DNA of 64,000 nucleotides from Heterocephalus glaber (lineage: Eukaryota; Chordata; Mammalia; Rodentia; Bathyergidae): positions 3,004,735-3,068,734 of the forward strand of contig NW_004624880.1 in NCBI RefSeq assembly GCF_000247695.1. The letters run 5' to 3'. Numbering within the stretch: the stretch's first letter is position 1; every line of letters starts with the position of its first letter. A program made the translations under genes and the position numbers. Below the pieces are notes generated by a model. That model worked only from the letters and a program-made list of their open reading frames with translations. It made no database searches and had not been told where the DNA came from. Shown here in pieces: positions 48,046 to 60,444 of this stretch.

Positions 48046-49497
48046 AATTATTCCACTTAACATTGTCTGATATATGATTGAAAAACTTCCTCAGTAAACT
48101 ATGGACCTATTTTGCAAAAAATGGCATATATCATTCAATGTTTACATTTCTTATTTCTTTGCTAGATTAGAACATTCTGTTGTTCCTCTCAATAGGTGTT
48201 TGAATCTCTTTAAATTGGAATTTCTGTAAAAGAAATTTAGTCCAAAGAGTTTTGTGGATAAGTATTCTGCCTCTAGCATGAGATATATAGGAATAGCATA
48301 GAGAATCCAAAACAGACCCTGATCTCAAAGTATGCTACCTAATCCCTGTTGTCTTTTCACTATTCTATATTAGCCTTTGTCTACAACCTTGGCATTCTTT
48401 TGATGATATCTGATGTCACCATTATGGTTGTGAGTAATTGGAATACCATTGGTTTCTGAGTTCCTACTCAGATGGCATAAGGAAAACCAAGAGGTCAAGG
48501 CTGTTATAACTCAAGCAATCTCCATGACTTTTGAGTAAAAAGTGAGATGTTTCCATATTGCTTATCTTACCTTTATGTATATTGCATATTAGTCCTGTGG
48601 CTAATTTGTGTAAGACACATTCCTTCTCTTTGTGCCTTCATACATTCTATTTGAATCACCAGATCTAATACAGCTTCTTTGCTGCTCCTGAGAAATTTCT
48701 ACCTTAATTCTCCTCTATCCCAATACAACACTACTCTATAAGTCCTCTAGATATGGGTTGCTCATGATTATCAGGCTTTTTCTCAATTGACAGTGATTAA
48801 TGTGCCATTTTACCAGTACAGTACCTCTTAGTCCAAGAACCAGAAAGGAAATGCAAGATTGAAATTTTGCTATGATTTTAGTCTATCAATCGAGACAGAA
48901 TGTTTCTAAAGTCTTCCCAGTGTGAAGAATAAACAGTAATTGTATTGTGTTTATTTATTTGTATACATTACTGTGGTCAGGAACTTGATTTATCTTCAGG
49001 GAATTGTCTGCAACACATCCCTGAGGGGGAGACAAGAAACCACATTGTCAAAAAGTGGCAAATTTGGCATTCTAAAAGCCTGCATGGTGGGTGTGATACT
49101 TCAGTAAGTATAAGCACCAGACAACAGGGCTGAATCAAGTCTTTCTCTCAACATTCTACTCTCAATTGAAATAACTCCTGGTTCCTTTTAACTAAGAAAT
49201 GAAGCAACACTCTTAACAGTCATTCACATTAGGGAAAAAAATCATCCCTGCTTTTTAAGCTTCAGAAATCAGGATGGGGCTTTTCCCCAATTTTAGGTAG
49301 TAAATATGGCTTCGTGGTGGTTCTACATGTCAAACTAGTTTCTAGAGAAAGAGAGACATTGTTGAGACGTACAACTGACTAATTACATTTATTTAGGTAA
49401 GCCTGTGTCAGATAATATTCTGCATACAGATATGAGAGAAAAAGGTGGAATAAATACATGACCCCTTGGAAAGTTGTTTTCAATTGATTTTTTGGAG
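48046..49497. other. unique intronic sequence, no gene recognised
   Basis: AT-rich; no supportable feature. Confidence 0.5.
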
Positions 49498-49507
49498 TAA
49501 CCACTTT

Positions 49508-49786
49508 TGGGGGCCTGGTGGAGAACTGAACCCAAGGCTTTCACACAGCTACAGCCCCAGTCCGTTTTTATTTTTATTTTTTTCCCTAACCGGGGATTGA
49601 ACTCAGGACTTTGTGCTTGTGAGGCAGGCAGTGGAACCACTGAGCTAAATCCCTGGCCCTTTATGTTTTATTTTGAGACAGGGTTTCACTAAGAAACCCA
49701 GGCTAGGCTCAAACTTTTGATCTTCTTGCCTCAGTTTCACAGGATGCGGGGTTATAGGTTATGGACCATCAATGCCTAACTTTTAT
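49508..49786 (-). mobile_element. B1-dID composite SINE carrying a second ID SINE
   Basis: On the minus strand: B1 monomer (complement of GAGACAGGGTTTCACTAAGA and onward, 49675-49786), A-rich linker, then an ID-like unit (49508-49563). The outer duplication TAACCACTTT is perfect at 49498-49507 and 49787-49796, which proves the whole composite is one insertion site. A younger ID element (49565-49659) sits in the linker. Confidence 0.9.
49565..49659 (-). mobile_element. ID-type SINE nested in B1-dID
   Basis: The + strand reads a T-rich tail, then ACCGGGGATTGAACTCAGGA to TGAGCTAAATCCCTGGCCC. It is flanked by similar T-rich sequence (TTTATTTTTATTTT and TTTATGTTTTATTTT), which is compatible with a target duplication in the A-rich linker. 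Confidence 0.85.
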
Positions 49787-49796
49787 TAACCACTTT

Positions 49797-52669
49797 AAGT
49801 CAAGAGCAATAGTAGGTAAGAGATGAGAAGAAGAGAGAGATAGGGTGTGACAGCTTCTTTCTTCCCACCTAATAGTATACGTAGGCAAAGCATAGTTCAA
49901 GTGAGAGTTGTCTTTTAAAAGCTTGGATGAATGAATGGATGGATGGAGGCTAAATTCCGGACTTCCTTGCATAGCAGCTTGCAACTGTGTTGAATTTGTT
50001 GTGTTCTATCAGTGTGCAGTAGAAGTCCAGGAAAGACCTTTTGTTTAGATCCCGAAATCTAGGCATGTTCTCTGTTGCCTGGATAAGACAAGCATCTGGC
50101 ATTTTCATATATCTCAAAGCAAATGGATGCTTGCAGTTGGAATACTCTAATAGGTTCCAATAAAAGGTTTATATTACCCAAATACATGGTATTTCTTCTT
50201 ACAGGCACAATTTTGATTCTTCTGCCATGAAAGGGGCTGTTCTTGGAAAATCCTCCAAAGATCTTCCTACTTAAGCAGGATACAAGTTGCACTGTTATAT
50301 AATTCTCCTGGTGACATTCTATGAAAGAAACAAGTTGAGACAGATACAGCAAGTCATTAGGACAAATTCCCCCCATTCTCTCTGCTGCACAACACAGAAG
50401 GAAACTTGATTTCAACAAGATGACTCAATTCTTCACATGCCTTTCTATCCACTTTTACCCATAATTCTTTTGAAACAGGGTCTTTTGGGTTAAATTGTGC
50501 AGAGAAACAATAAAATGGAAAAAAAAAAAAGGTAAACTAGCTACTTAAAATCAAAATGGCATTTAATTAAAACTAAGCTTGTAAATTCCTGAAAAAAAAG
50601 CTCTGTGAGTAAACTTCAGGACACATTGCACATCACTGTCCTTTTGCAACTTTGAATATGTTTCATGTGTACTTTGGAAGCACATATTTGCCATATTGTT
50701 AATAATTACTCTACAAATTATACACTAAGCATTGGCTATTAGAGTATCATAGTCCCAAGGATTTTCTTTCTGTACTTGTCTTAGGCTTGATTCTGAGTGG
50801 TGGCTTACACAAGCTTCCAATTTTAAATAATATAATCTGTTTATTACACAAGGCATCTTTATTTGCTTAAAGTGAAGAATTAGATTGTGATTGTGTTGTA
50901 AATAAGTCAGTCATTTCCTTCTCTTTACATAGACAAGAATCTATGGTGCTAAAAAGGGGAACTGATAGAAACAAAAATCCCATTAGTCTTTTTTGAACTC
51001 AGTTATTAGAATAAGTAGAACTAAATATGTGGAGGAAAAAAAGGAAAAGAATTGGAAAAGGTACTTTTAGAGCTTTGACAATGCTACTTCTGAGTCCCTT
51101 TCTCAGCTCTTTCTACCATCCTGGCCCTTCCCTGCCCACAATCAGAATGGAGCCCACAAGGCAGTGCTTAGTCTAGAAGGGGAATGGATTACTCCTCCCC
51201 CATAACCTTAAAAACTCAAAGCAGATAGCTATTGTCTCCGGAACCTCGTTTTTACATTTCTAGTATTGTATCAGAGAAACTCTCAAATTGCATCAGTAAT
51301 CCTGAAGACTTTGTATGTAAAGAATTTTCTACATTAGAAAAAAATAACAATTTTGTTTAAAAACTTAATTCTGTCTGGAATCTTTTGAGGTAAGAAAAAA
51401 GGAAAAAAATGATGAGAAACAAGCCTTCTCTGTATTCCTCTGCATAGAGTATACTCCTAGAAGTACAGGAAAGAATGGTTGCCAAAAAGTCTTGGTAGAT
51501 TTCAAAGATAGCTAGTTAAGTTTTGAGAGAGCAAGAGGAACATAGGTTTGTGTATTCCTGAATAAGCATTGCTTGTAAAGTGCAGGTTTCAGTGTAAAGA
51601 AATCTGTTGCCTGAAAACCTTGGGAAACATCTTTTTACTACATAGATATCCTACATGGATGGTTGTTGTCTATTTTTTTTTTTTGAAAATAAAAAATATT
51701 AAAAAATCAACATGGTCCTAAAGAAACAGTTTTTCATTTTTATTTTTGCTTCCTTTTGCTCTTGCATTTAAGAGTTAAGGCAACAGTTTAGGAGAGAAAT
51801 GTGGAGAAGGGTAAAGGAAAATCAATAACGTTATTCTGTGTCTTTTCCCAGGAGGAAACTGTGTTAATCAAGGATGGGTTGCTTGGCTATATATCAAATC
51901 CAAGGACAGAGCAGTTGATTTCAAAATGTATTTCCCAGCTACATTGAAATATACATATATTTGTATATATATGTACATATGATATATACTTAATATATAC
52001 ATCTGTGTACATAAAAATGCAGATAATTTTATGAGACTAGTATATGTGATTTTAAAATGTAAATTATTTAAATATATAGATAAATGTGTATGTATATGCA
52101 CATTTAAAATTAGATGAGAATAATTTTTAGATAATTAGTAATACTAGACAAAAATTCTATTAAGATTTCATATATATTGTTTTGAGATTATTTTATATTT
52201 TATAATATTATTTCATAATTTTTTCACTCCCAAAGAGGGAAATTGATTTGAAAGGGCTAAAGTAACAGACAGAATGGACTAGAAAGCTGGAGTGGAAATC
52301 AAGATCCCTGACCCAAGGCCCCTAGAAGTGTCTTCCACCATCAGAAAACTTCTAAGGAGGCTTTCTACATAACTTGTGTGGTCACTTTCTCTAGCAGTTG
52401 ACATTGTAAAACTTTTCAGTTGGTTTGACTTCGGTGAATCTGAGAATGAAGTTAGTCAAGGACTGCCAATTGCCCTGGGCTGTGGCATTGTGTTCCTTGG
52501 AAGCAGTTGTGATCTCTTCATTAACAAATTCAGGCAATAATTGAATGAGAGTCAGAGCACCTATATATTGAGCCTGACTTCCTCTTCACAGAATATTCTC
52601 AAGTTAGCTATTCTCACTGGACTTCATCTTTCCTGTATGTGAAATGGGATGCATAATTCTTATCCTTTC
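49797..52669. other. AT-rich intron, no gene recognised
   Basis: Contains a TA/TATG-rich low-complexity block at about 51945-52095. The minus-strand open frame at 50059-50418 (119 codons) has no recognisable domain and I treat it as chance. A weak MIR-like stretch lies near 52550-52668. Confidence 0.5.
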
Positions 52670-52687
52670 TTGACAATAGGCTTTCTT

Positions 52688-52771
52688 TTTTTTTTCCGGT
52701 ACCAGGGATCGAACTTGAGACCTTGTGTTTGCGAGGCAGGGGGCAGCACCACTGAGCTAAATCCCCAGCCC
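52688..52771 (-). mobile_element. ID-type tRNA-derived SINE
   Basis: The + strand has poly(T), CCGGTACCAGGGATCGAACT and ends TGAGCTAAATCCCCAGCCC. A long 18-bp duplication starting TTGACAATA lies at 52670-52687 and 52772-52789, with one mismatch (G or A). Confidence 0.96.
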
Positions 52772-52789
52772 TTGACAATAAGCTTTCTT

Positions 52790-54080
52790 ATTGGCTAAGA
52801 ATCTTGTCCAAATTTTTTTATTCCACTCAGATATCAGGACATTTTTGTAGACAGCTGAATGGTGATCTCCTTTGTGTGAATTAGTTTGCCATAATTAATT
52901 TCATATTGCTGAGGCTTTTAACATTTTTTTCTTTCCTTATTTTGTATGTTCAGGCTCTAAACTGTTTTTAACATTAGCTAAGAAGATCTATTTTCTAAAT
53001 CCAAATTCTATCTATACCATAACTGTTAAGAAAACATTCCTGAAAGAAAACAGAATCCAGGCAAAGAAGTATGCAATTCTAAAATTTCCCTGGAGGTAAC
53101 TTGAGAATTCTAGTCCAGTCCTCTCATTTATAGTGGAGGGAGCTAATGATCTGAGAGGTGAAATGTCCTGTCCAAGGTCACCATGACAAACTGAGGTAGA
53201 GAATCCCTACCTCTTAAATTCCAGTTCCATATTTCTTCCTTTGGGTCATGTGTCTTGGGACCGCTATAAACAGAAATAGAACCTGAAGTTCAAGTAAGCA
53301 GACCAGACAAAGATGCAGCAGCCTTTGGTTTTCTCTAGGGCCAGATTCCAACTTTGTGTGCATAACTCAGTCAGTAGGACTTTAGCTTCTTCATGGAGGA
53401 TAGAAGATTCATGGTTGCTGAAGCTACTTCTTTGCTCTTTCCTGTTTCCTAAAATCCATCCCAGAATCTGGATCTAATTGAACTTCCACTTTTCCTTATT
53501 TATTTTGGATGTAGTTGCACTTTATCTGATAGCTCTTAATTTATCTTTGAGTTGACTTAACTCATTTAATATTCAACATTTTCCAAGTGTTTACAGTGTG
53601 ATGCATCTCACAGTGTCTTAATTACAATCATAGTATCACACACCCTTACAGTGCAAAGGGGGCACTGAGGAACGAGAGATTGAGACCACCAAAAGGAGAA
53701 AAAGAAGACTGAGCAGATTTCGTGATAATTCTCCTGCTTTTACCACCTGTCCCTCTTACTAGGGCAGAGAAATTAATTTTATGCATGAGTGTCTTCCAAA
53801 ATAATCTTTCCTTATTTTCAAGAGAAGAGAAATAATATGTGAGATTCTTCGCTTATTTCCATGTGCCCTACCCTACTCTGTAGACATCTCATCCTTTCAC
53901 CATAAATTCTTTGAACAAAGCTGTTTTTCTGACCCTTCCATCCATTCTTACTGCACTATGAAAAGTGAGTCAACAGAGCTCAGAGATATATGCATATATA
54001 GATTAGTCAGGATGAAGATAGTACTCACCAACTATTCTTCCCCTAGTTTGGTTTTCAATTCTGTTTTCCTTGTTTTAAAA
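52790..54080. other. unique intronic sequence, no gene recognised
   Basis: A weak ancient-repeat signal lies at about 53110-53240 (CTGTCCAAGGTCACCATGAC). Nothing else is supportable. Confidence 0.5.
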
Positions 54081-54092
54081 AAGACATTGATG

Positions 54093-54176
54093 GGGGCCAG
54101 GGATTTAGCTCAGTGGTTCCACCACCTGCCTTGCAAGTGCAAGATCTGGAGTTTGATCCCCAGTACCAAGAAAAAG
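54093..54176 (+). mobile_element. ID-type tRNA-derived SINE
   Basis: The body runs GGGGCCAGGGATTTAGCTCA to CCCAGTACCAAG with an A-rich tail. The duplication AAGACATTGATG (54081-54092) and AAGGCATTGATG (54177-54188) match at 11 of 12 positions. Confidence 0.96.
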
Positions 54177-54188
54177 AAGGCATTGATG

Positions 54189-57100
54189 AGTAGACCCCTA
54201 AAAGTTTACTAGAAGTATCCAAGTATGTTAACATTTTACACGTAATCTGAATGCTAGCCAGACTTTTACTTACTTTATGTTCAAAGCACTTTTCTTTCTT
54301 TTTTTTCCATAAATTTAAGATGTAGATATTGGGTAATTGAGCTCATGACAGGAAAAGGAAAATCATCAATTAAAGATTGCTTATCTGTATTGAATCAGTT
54401 GATTGGTCTGAGCTCTATAAGATTATGACCTGACACTATGTTAAAGTCCTCACAGTACAGACTACTTAATCACTTATAAAACTCCAATTATGTGGCAGGT
54501 ACAGTTCTGTCAGTAAAATCAAAATCAACCCAGTCTGTCTTAATTTAATACATTAATGATCATAGGAAGCTAAACATATTATAAATTGCAGAGAATGAAC
54601 AGTCCAGAATTGGGGTGGGTCATTAAAATACACAGCTAATCTTTGAAGACTTAAGAATGACAAAAATTTTACTTACTTCCCCCAGATTCTGGAGGGCATC
54701 TTGGTCACAGACTATAGTTGATTTGCCCTGTGCTGGTCTGGATTGGGGCATGCAGTCCATCATCTATGAAAGCTAAAGCATCACACCCCAGAAGATGATG
54801 CTGGCTCACATTGACACAAATCTCTTTGGCATTCACGTCCTTGCTATTTGTAACAGAGAGAGACTCCTTGAGAAGTGTTGAATGTGCCAAATTTAAAATC
54901 TCTGAAGTAGCAGTTTCCACCTTTAAAATATTCTTCAGCTTCTCCCCAGAGTGCACCTTTGTATTGCTCTCTCTTAATCAAAGCAGGAATTCTGATACTG
55001 CTGCTGCACCTTGGACACAAAAGTATGTCTCAAATTTTGTTTCTGTATTATTTTAATTTTATTAATTCTTCACACTCAGCCCTTTTTAAACCCTTAACTA
55101 TTTTACAAATGTTTGACTAAATCTAACCATACGTCATTGAATCTCTTCCTTAATGTGCTATCTTTCATTAATAATGGGGAAACCAAGATACATAGGGCAT
55201 AATTATTATTAGTCTCACCTCAGATTTATGTGAATCCACTCTTTGAATGAATGCAAGGTGATTTGTATATATTAGCTCATTTCTTCCTCATAAGAGATGG
55301 GTTGAGACTTTGATTTTGTGCTTGGTGCCATTACAACCATCCTGGGAAATATACTCAGTCATTAATTGCCTCAATTCCCACCTAAGAAACAGGAATTACA
55401 ATTTGAGAATAGTTACTACTCCCTCACCTCATCCTAAACCTTGAGAATCTGAATGACTGATAGTATGACAACAATAAAAACAGACTATATAAGATTGAAA
55501 ACTCTGAAAAGTCTAAAAGTGAAGACGATGTCTTGACTTTTTGAACATGAATGAAAAAGTGAGTGACACTATGAAGAGAATGACTGGAAACCCTAAAATC
55601 TGAATCATAATCCAGTCTCTTCTTAATAATTGGTCATTGCCCTGTCTGCCTTCCTGCTTCTGATTGAAGAATGCTTAGAGGTCCAGGGATAATGGGCACT
55701 ATAAAATAGCTCTAATTTTCTAAAGAGTGTTAATTTGGTCAGTAAAAATTTCTAGGAACTCTGGTCACTATTAGACCATCTGAGATGAGACACTCCTGGC
55801 TCCACAAACTTCACCCTTCTTTCACCTTTCTCCTTCATAACCTCCAGGGTATATGCAACAGTTTCAAAACTATAGGAAAGACTCCAGACCAAATACCTGG
55901 CTGTATCCTTGCTTAAATGTCATCTCTAGACTCTTGGCCTAGCAATTTCAATCTTCAAAAGTGCAAAGGGCAGAAATATGCCTTTTTGTTTGCCAACTTG
56001 ATCCTAATGATGGAATGGCAGGGAATCTAGACCAAAATAGAACTTGGCTCTTAGATGACACCCTTCAGCCAAGAATAATGATTTTTACAATGTTGGACTA
56101 AATACTCTTCATGCCTAGATAATAGAGAGAGATTTTTGGATCTCCCTCTCTGTCTCTCTCTCTCTCTTTCCCCTCCTCACTTCTTCTCCCTCTCTCCTCT
56201 CTCTCTCTCTCTCTCTCTTTCTCCTCATTACTATAGAAATGTGGAAGCTTTTATCTCTCAGCTTCGTAGCCCCTAAGACTGTTGAACCATACTTGCTACA
56301 AATATGTCAAGACAGACCTGCAACCAGTGGATCATAGACTACCTTCCAGAGAAAGGGTCCAGCCTTTCCATGAAGTTAGGCTACAAGCCAGGGAAAATGC
56401 TTTAAAGCTCACTCAATGAGAAGGAAATAACAGAACTATTTTATGTATTCATACCAATAAATATTATTAAATAATATTTATACCAATGAATTACTGACTT
56501 TCTCCCAATACCCTAAAAACCTAATAAAAGCAAAACTTTTCTTACTAGAAAAAAAAATCCAAGAATTTAGCCTGTCACTGCATAACCTCACACTTAGAAT
56601 TGGTGTGAATTTAGGGTGTAAACTGACAGATGGTTTGGTTCCTTTTTGAAACTACTGGTGCTATGGAGTGCCTGTACCATGTACTGCTCTCTATTGTTTT
56701 AAAATCTTATTACTTTAGGAAAAGGGCTTTGCCCCAAGAAGCTTCACCACACCCCAAGGGATACATCATTATGAACTCTGTTCTGGATTGATATAATACA
56801 CATTATACCAGTCTAATGAAGATAGTACTTATTTATAACCAAATTCACTGGTGTCAAACAGCTGAACATGATAGGGAGGGACAAATGGGACAGATCCACC
56901 CCCAGCACAGCCTTCTCAACGTGTTCTCAGCCACCTCTTCTCTGCTCTGCCATCATGATGTGTGTACTTGACTTTTTCCTCACATATTTTCTCAGAAGAC
57001 TTTGGGGATCAAGTGATTCCTGGTCAAAAAACAAAAGCAAAGTTGTCCCAGTCACAAATGGGTTCTGATGAACACTGGTAATAAAATCAATGCAACTCCA

Positions 57101-57852
57101 AGAAGAGACATTGGAAAAGAACCAAGCTTTGGTTGGTATATGAGGAATTGCACTAGAGATGGCACTAAGATTTATGCTGTATTAAGATCGCTATCATCTA
57201 ATCAAGATACAAATATCACCACTGAATGGATTTTTCCTCTGTTTCTACGCTCTGCACTAGTAGATTGATTCAGTAATAAGTATGTGAAAATTTTGTTTAT
57301 TAAAAAAGAAAGACTAGGATAGACACTAACCTGCCAAAGATAGCAATTATATATACTTAAAATATTCTTTCCTTAGGCAAAATAAGGAATTGTTTAATCT
57401 TTTTCAGAATACACATTATGAAACCCTGGAGTCATTTAGGTCAGATGGTCATGAACCATTTTTAGCTTCTCAACCTCTTTTTTTTTTTTTTTTTCTGAAA
57501 TGAGGACATCAGTGCTGGGTTGCTTATTGCTGATCTGGACTCACCCACACATCCTCAAGTGTAAAAGCTCTCCCTCCCTCTACATAGCCCAGAATAGTTC
57601 TTCATGCTGTGTCACACTGGACACTTTACCACTTGACCATAACCTCCACATCCACAGATCAGGGAGATTTAAGACAGTTTGGCTGACTTCAAACAGAAAC
57701 AGTATGATTTGGGAACTCACAGAAAGAATTAAGCAGACCAATGTTTTGTTTTTTCAGAAACACAACTAAATGTGGCTATAGTCAGAGTATAGTCTTAGAA
57801 ATTAAGGCTGCAATTCACCATTTCTTCGATGTTACTTCTGTTTGGCATTGTG
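54189..57852. other. intronic sequence, no gene recognised
   Basis: A (CT)n tract lies at 56143-56223. Open frames around 54705-55056 and 56868-57268 have no recognisable domain. I looked for a processed pseudogene in both and could not identify one. A poly(T) run lies at 57478-57494. Confidence 0.5.
56143..56223. repeat. (CT)n-rich pyrimidine tract
   Basis: TCTC units broken by CCCCTCCTC segments. Confidence 0.93.
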
Positions 57853-57864
57853 GTAAGTGTTTTT

Positions 57865-57955
57865 CTTTTTTTTTTTTTTTTGGTACTGGGGATCGAACTC
57901 GGTTCCTTGCGCTTGTCGGGGAGGCAGTGGAACCACTGACTAAATCCCTGGCCCC
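57865..57955 (-). mobile_element. ID-type tRNA-derived SINE
   Basis: The + strand has poly(T), TTGGTACTGGGGATCGAACT and ends ACTAAATCCCTGGCCCC. The flanks GTAAGTGTTTTT (57853-57864) and GTAAATATTTTT (57956-57967) match at 10 of 12. A small deletion lies in the A box (TGACTAAA instead of TGAGCTAAA). Confidence 0.94.
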
Positions 57956-58361
57956 GTAAATATTTTTTAAAGCATTTTTGCATACGAACCCTGCTTTCTC
58001 TAGAAACTGTGATCAAAACAATATTAATAAAAGTATATTCCAAAACAACTGGTGAGCTCTTCTCTGTGCCAGGTGCTGTGCCTCATTTTGAGGGGGACCC
58101 TGTTACTTCTACTCTTCATGACCTTAGAGTTTGAAGTGAATATGGCATAGCAGGTAGAAGATGAATCATTTTCTGTCCTCTAGCTAAGGAAATTACACTG
58201 CCCCACATTGCTTGACATAAACTTAAGTACTAATAACTATGCATTGGATAAAATCAGCAAAGTGAAAAGAATGAACAAATGCTAAGATAGATAAGGGTAA
58301 TGCGCTACCGGAAGCACGTAGGAAAAACTAAGCTAGTTTGGGAAGCAACAGCAGAAAGTAT

Positions 58362-58749
58362 TGTTATGGCTTGTGTCCAGATATCCCACCATAGTCTCAT
58401 TAGTCATAGGTAGGGGTTTTTCAAGGTGGCTGGACCTAGAGTGTGTGAGGCTGAGATTGATTCATGGTGCAATGCTAGGATTAAGGGTGTGAGTGCTACT
58501 CACCCTAAGTACCCTGGATAAGATATAAGGGACAGAAAGAGTTGTGGTCATCCCTTCCTCTTTTTGCTACCTTCTGCCCAGCATGAACTGTTTCTCCTCT
58601 GCGATGCCTGTCTGCCATGCTACCCTGCTTTGGAGCCAGCTGATTATGGATTGAAATCCTTACAAACTGTAAGCTAAATAAGCCTTTCCCCCTTTAACTT
58701 TGTGTGCCAGGTATTTTGTCTCAGCAATGAGAGAAAAGTAACTAATACA
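58362..58749 (+). mobile_element. solo LTR, ERVL-MaLR type, intact ends
   Basis: A 388-bp LTR starting TGTTATGGCTTGTGTCC and ending AAGTAACTAATACA. The perfect 5-bp duplication AGTAT lies at 58357-58361 and 58750-58754. It is the complement orientation of the copies at 1287-1676 and 30320-30717. No internal sequence is present. A 5-bp duplication and TG...CA ends are the signature of LTR integration followed by LTR-LTR recombination. Confidence 0.95.
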
Positions 58750-58799
58750 AGTATTATTTACACTTAGATGGGATAAAGAGTATGAGGCAAAGGAAAGGC

Positions 58800-58935
58800 C
58801 ATGCTTCTAGAGTTGGGTCTAGAATCAAATGTTAACAGTGCCACACATAAGGCAGGTAGTTCTAACCTTATTCTGTGCATCTGCAAAACATTGATGATGC
58901 CTTTAAAAGCTGTTTAGAGGGCTAAGAAATTAGTT
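58800..58935 (+). mobile_element. MIR SINE (diverged)
   Basis: The motif order GGGTCTAGAATCAAATG, GCCACACATAAGGCAGGTAG, CATCTGCAAAACATTGATGA, GTTTAGAGGGCTAAGAAATT fits the MIR core and 3' end. Confidence 0.55.
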
Positions 58936-59487
58936 ATCTATGTCAGAGACATAGAAGACCATCAATGATAGCCATTTGAGGAATCACAGAGAACAGGATT
59001 GCAATGCTAAAGCAATAAATACCTAGGTAGTATTTAATGGCATAAATACTTTGAGGGATAGATAGCAATAATAAACTGCAAATCATATTGAAAATAAAAG
59101 AGAGGTCCTTCTGTAGTTCTAAGCTCCTAAACAAAGACAATGGTGGAGGGAGGCAGATTACTTACAGGACATTGTCCTCTTCTTGCATTCCATCCTAGGA
59201 ATGTTTGTATTCAGCTTTCAGCTGCAGAATCCTATTTGTTTACAGTGCGGTAAAAACTGTTTCAGATTATCAGATGATCTTAGGGTATTGTGATTTAACT
59301 GCACCTGCAGATGTTTGATATAGACTGTGAAAGGCGTGTGTGTGTGCACAAGCACCTTTCTATGAGCACTCATTGCTTTTACCCCAAATAGTCACAAATA
59401 TCCCAGGTTTCTTTCTCTGTTCTTTCTTCTACCCATTTGTGTACCTGATATCCTTCTCTGTTACATTCACAGTGTTAGGTGAATTTG

Positions 59488-59528
<41 letters not shown>

Positions 59529-60394
59529 CATGCATGCACAGACACACACCTGCTCTCTATTGGCTTTAGTTCTTTTTGGGTGAGCTTTTAAGAAATACTT
59601 GTGATAAACTGAATTATCCTATATGACAATATAGTGAGAAGAACATGAAAGGGAAAGTACTAGCACCTGACCTTGGAATTTGTCCATAAGATGAGACAGA
59701 GCACGGCAAAAAATGGCAAACGAGAGAATGAGTGAAGCCAAAGAAAGGTAGTAGTGGTAGCCAGACATGAAAGCAACAGCGAAACAAAACAAATGTTTCA
59801 GTTTGAAAGGGATAAAATTTGGGGTTGGGAGAATTAGAGGTGTTGAAGATTATGATAGAAAAGGGAAAGCAATTGATTGGGCCTTTGAAACCATGCCAGG
59901 AACCAAGAGCCAGGGGCAGTGGCAGAGGGGACGGTCAGGTAGGACAATTAAAACGGAAATCTGGCTCCTTACAGCACAGCATGGAGCGGGGCTACAGAAT
60001 TTGCTGCAGTGGGAGGTGGGGCCAGTCTGGCACAGTCTGTGGGTTTGAAAGGAGCTGGGCGGGTTAGAGAATGCCAGTTAGTCTTTGTAGTTCTGAACTC
60101 AGAGAGGAGGTGACAAATACTGGGCTTCAGGTCAGAAGCCTAGCCTGGGTGGCTTTTGGAGAAATTTCCTCTCAGCTCCTAAACTCTTGAAACGTGCTCA
60201 TCACATCACTGGGCTCCAATCACAGCATAAACACGTGTCTTGGAGGCTGTCTGCCAGCAGATTTCAGCAGTGGTACCTGTTGGCTGACTGGTGGGGTCCT
60301 CTCCCTTTCCTGTGTCATAGAAGCCGTCCACTGGGCTGAATACGATATCTTTGCACATTTTCCTTCACCTTTCCCACATGCTTGCATCTCCCAG
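58936..60394. other. intronic sequence, GC rising to the right
   Basis: A (CA)n microsatellite lies at 59491-59549. From about 59880 the sequence is GC-richer than the rest of the window. Overlapping open frames at 59767-60067 show no domain. Confidence 0.5.
59491..59549. repeat. (CA)n microsatellite with (TGCA)n end
   Basis: Pure CA, then ATGCATGCATGCA, then a short CA run. Confidence 0.96.
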
Positions 60395-60444
60395 ACCCCT
60401 AGGGTTAATCCCCAGGACAACCTTGCTTTGAAAGAAAAAATGTG
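60395..60444 (+). ncRNA. candidate small host-gene exon
   Basis: A 50-nt segment between a pyrimidine-rich acceptor (tract about 60355-60391, CAG ending at 60394) and a consensus donor GTG|GTGAGT at 60442-60450. It lies in a locally GC-richer stretch (about 60040-60560) that no recognised repeat explains. A second donor-like A|GTAAGT occurs at 60546-60552. No function is recognised; the exon status is inferred from splice motifs. Confidence 0.25.

Noticed and set aside
50059..50418. 119-codon minus-strand open frame
   Set aside because: No recognisable domain, lies antisense to the host transcript, and the length is expected by chance in 64 kb. It is also not the human BLID reading frame, which I looked for in this interval and did not find.
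54705..55056. Opposed open frames considered as an exon or pseudogene
   Set aside because: The frames lie on both strands with no domain and no clear splice signals.
56868..57268. Two consecutive + strand open frames, considered as a processed pseudogene
   Set aside because: I could not match the peptide to any family with confidence, and there is no poly(A) tail or target duplication that I could define.
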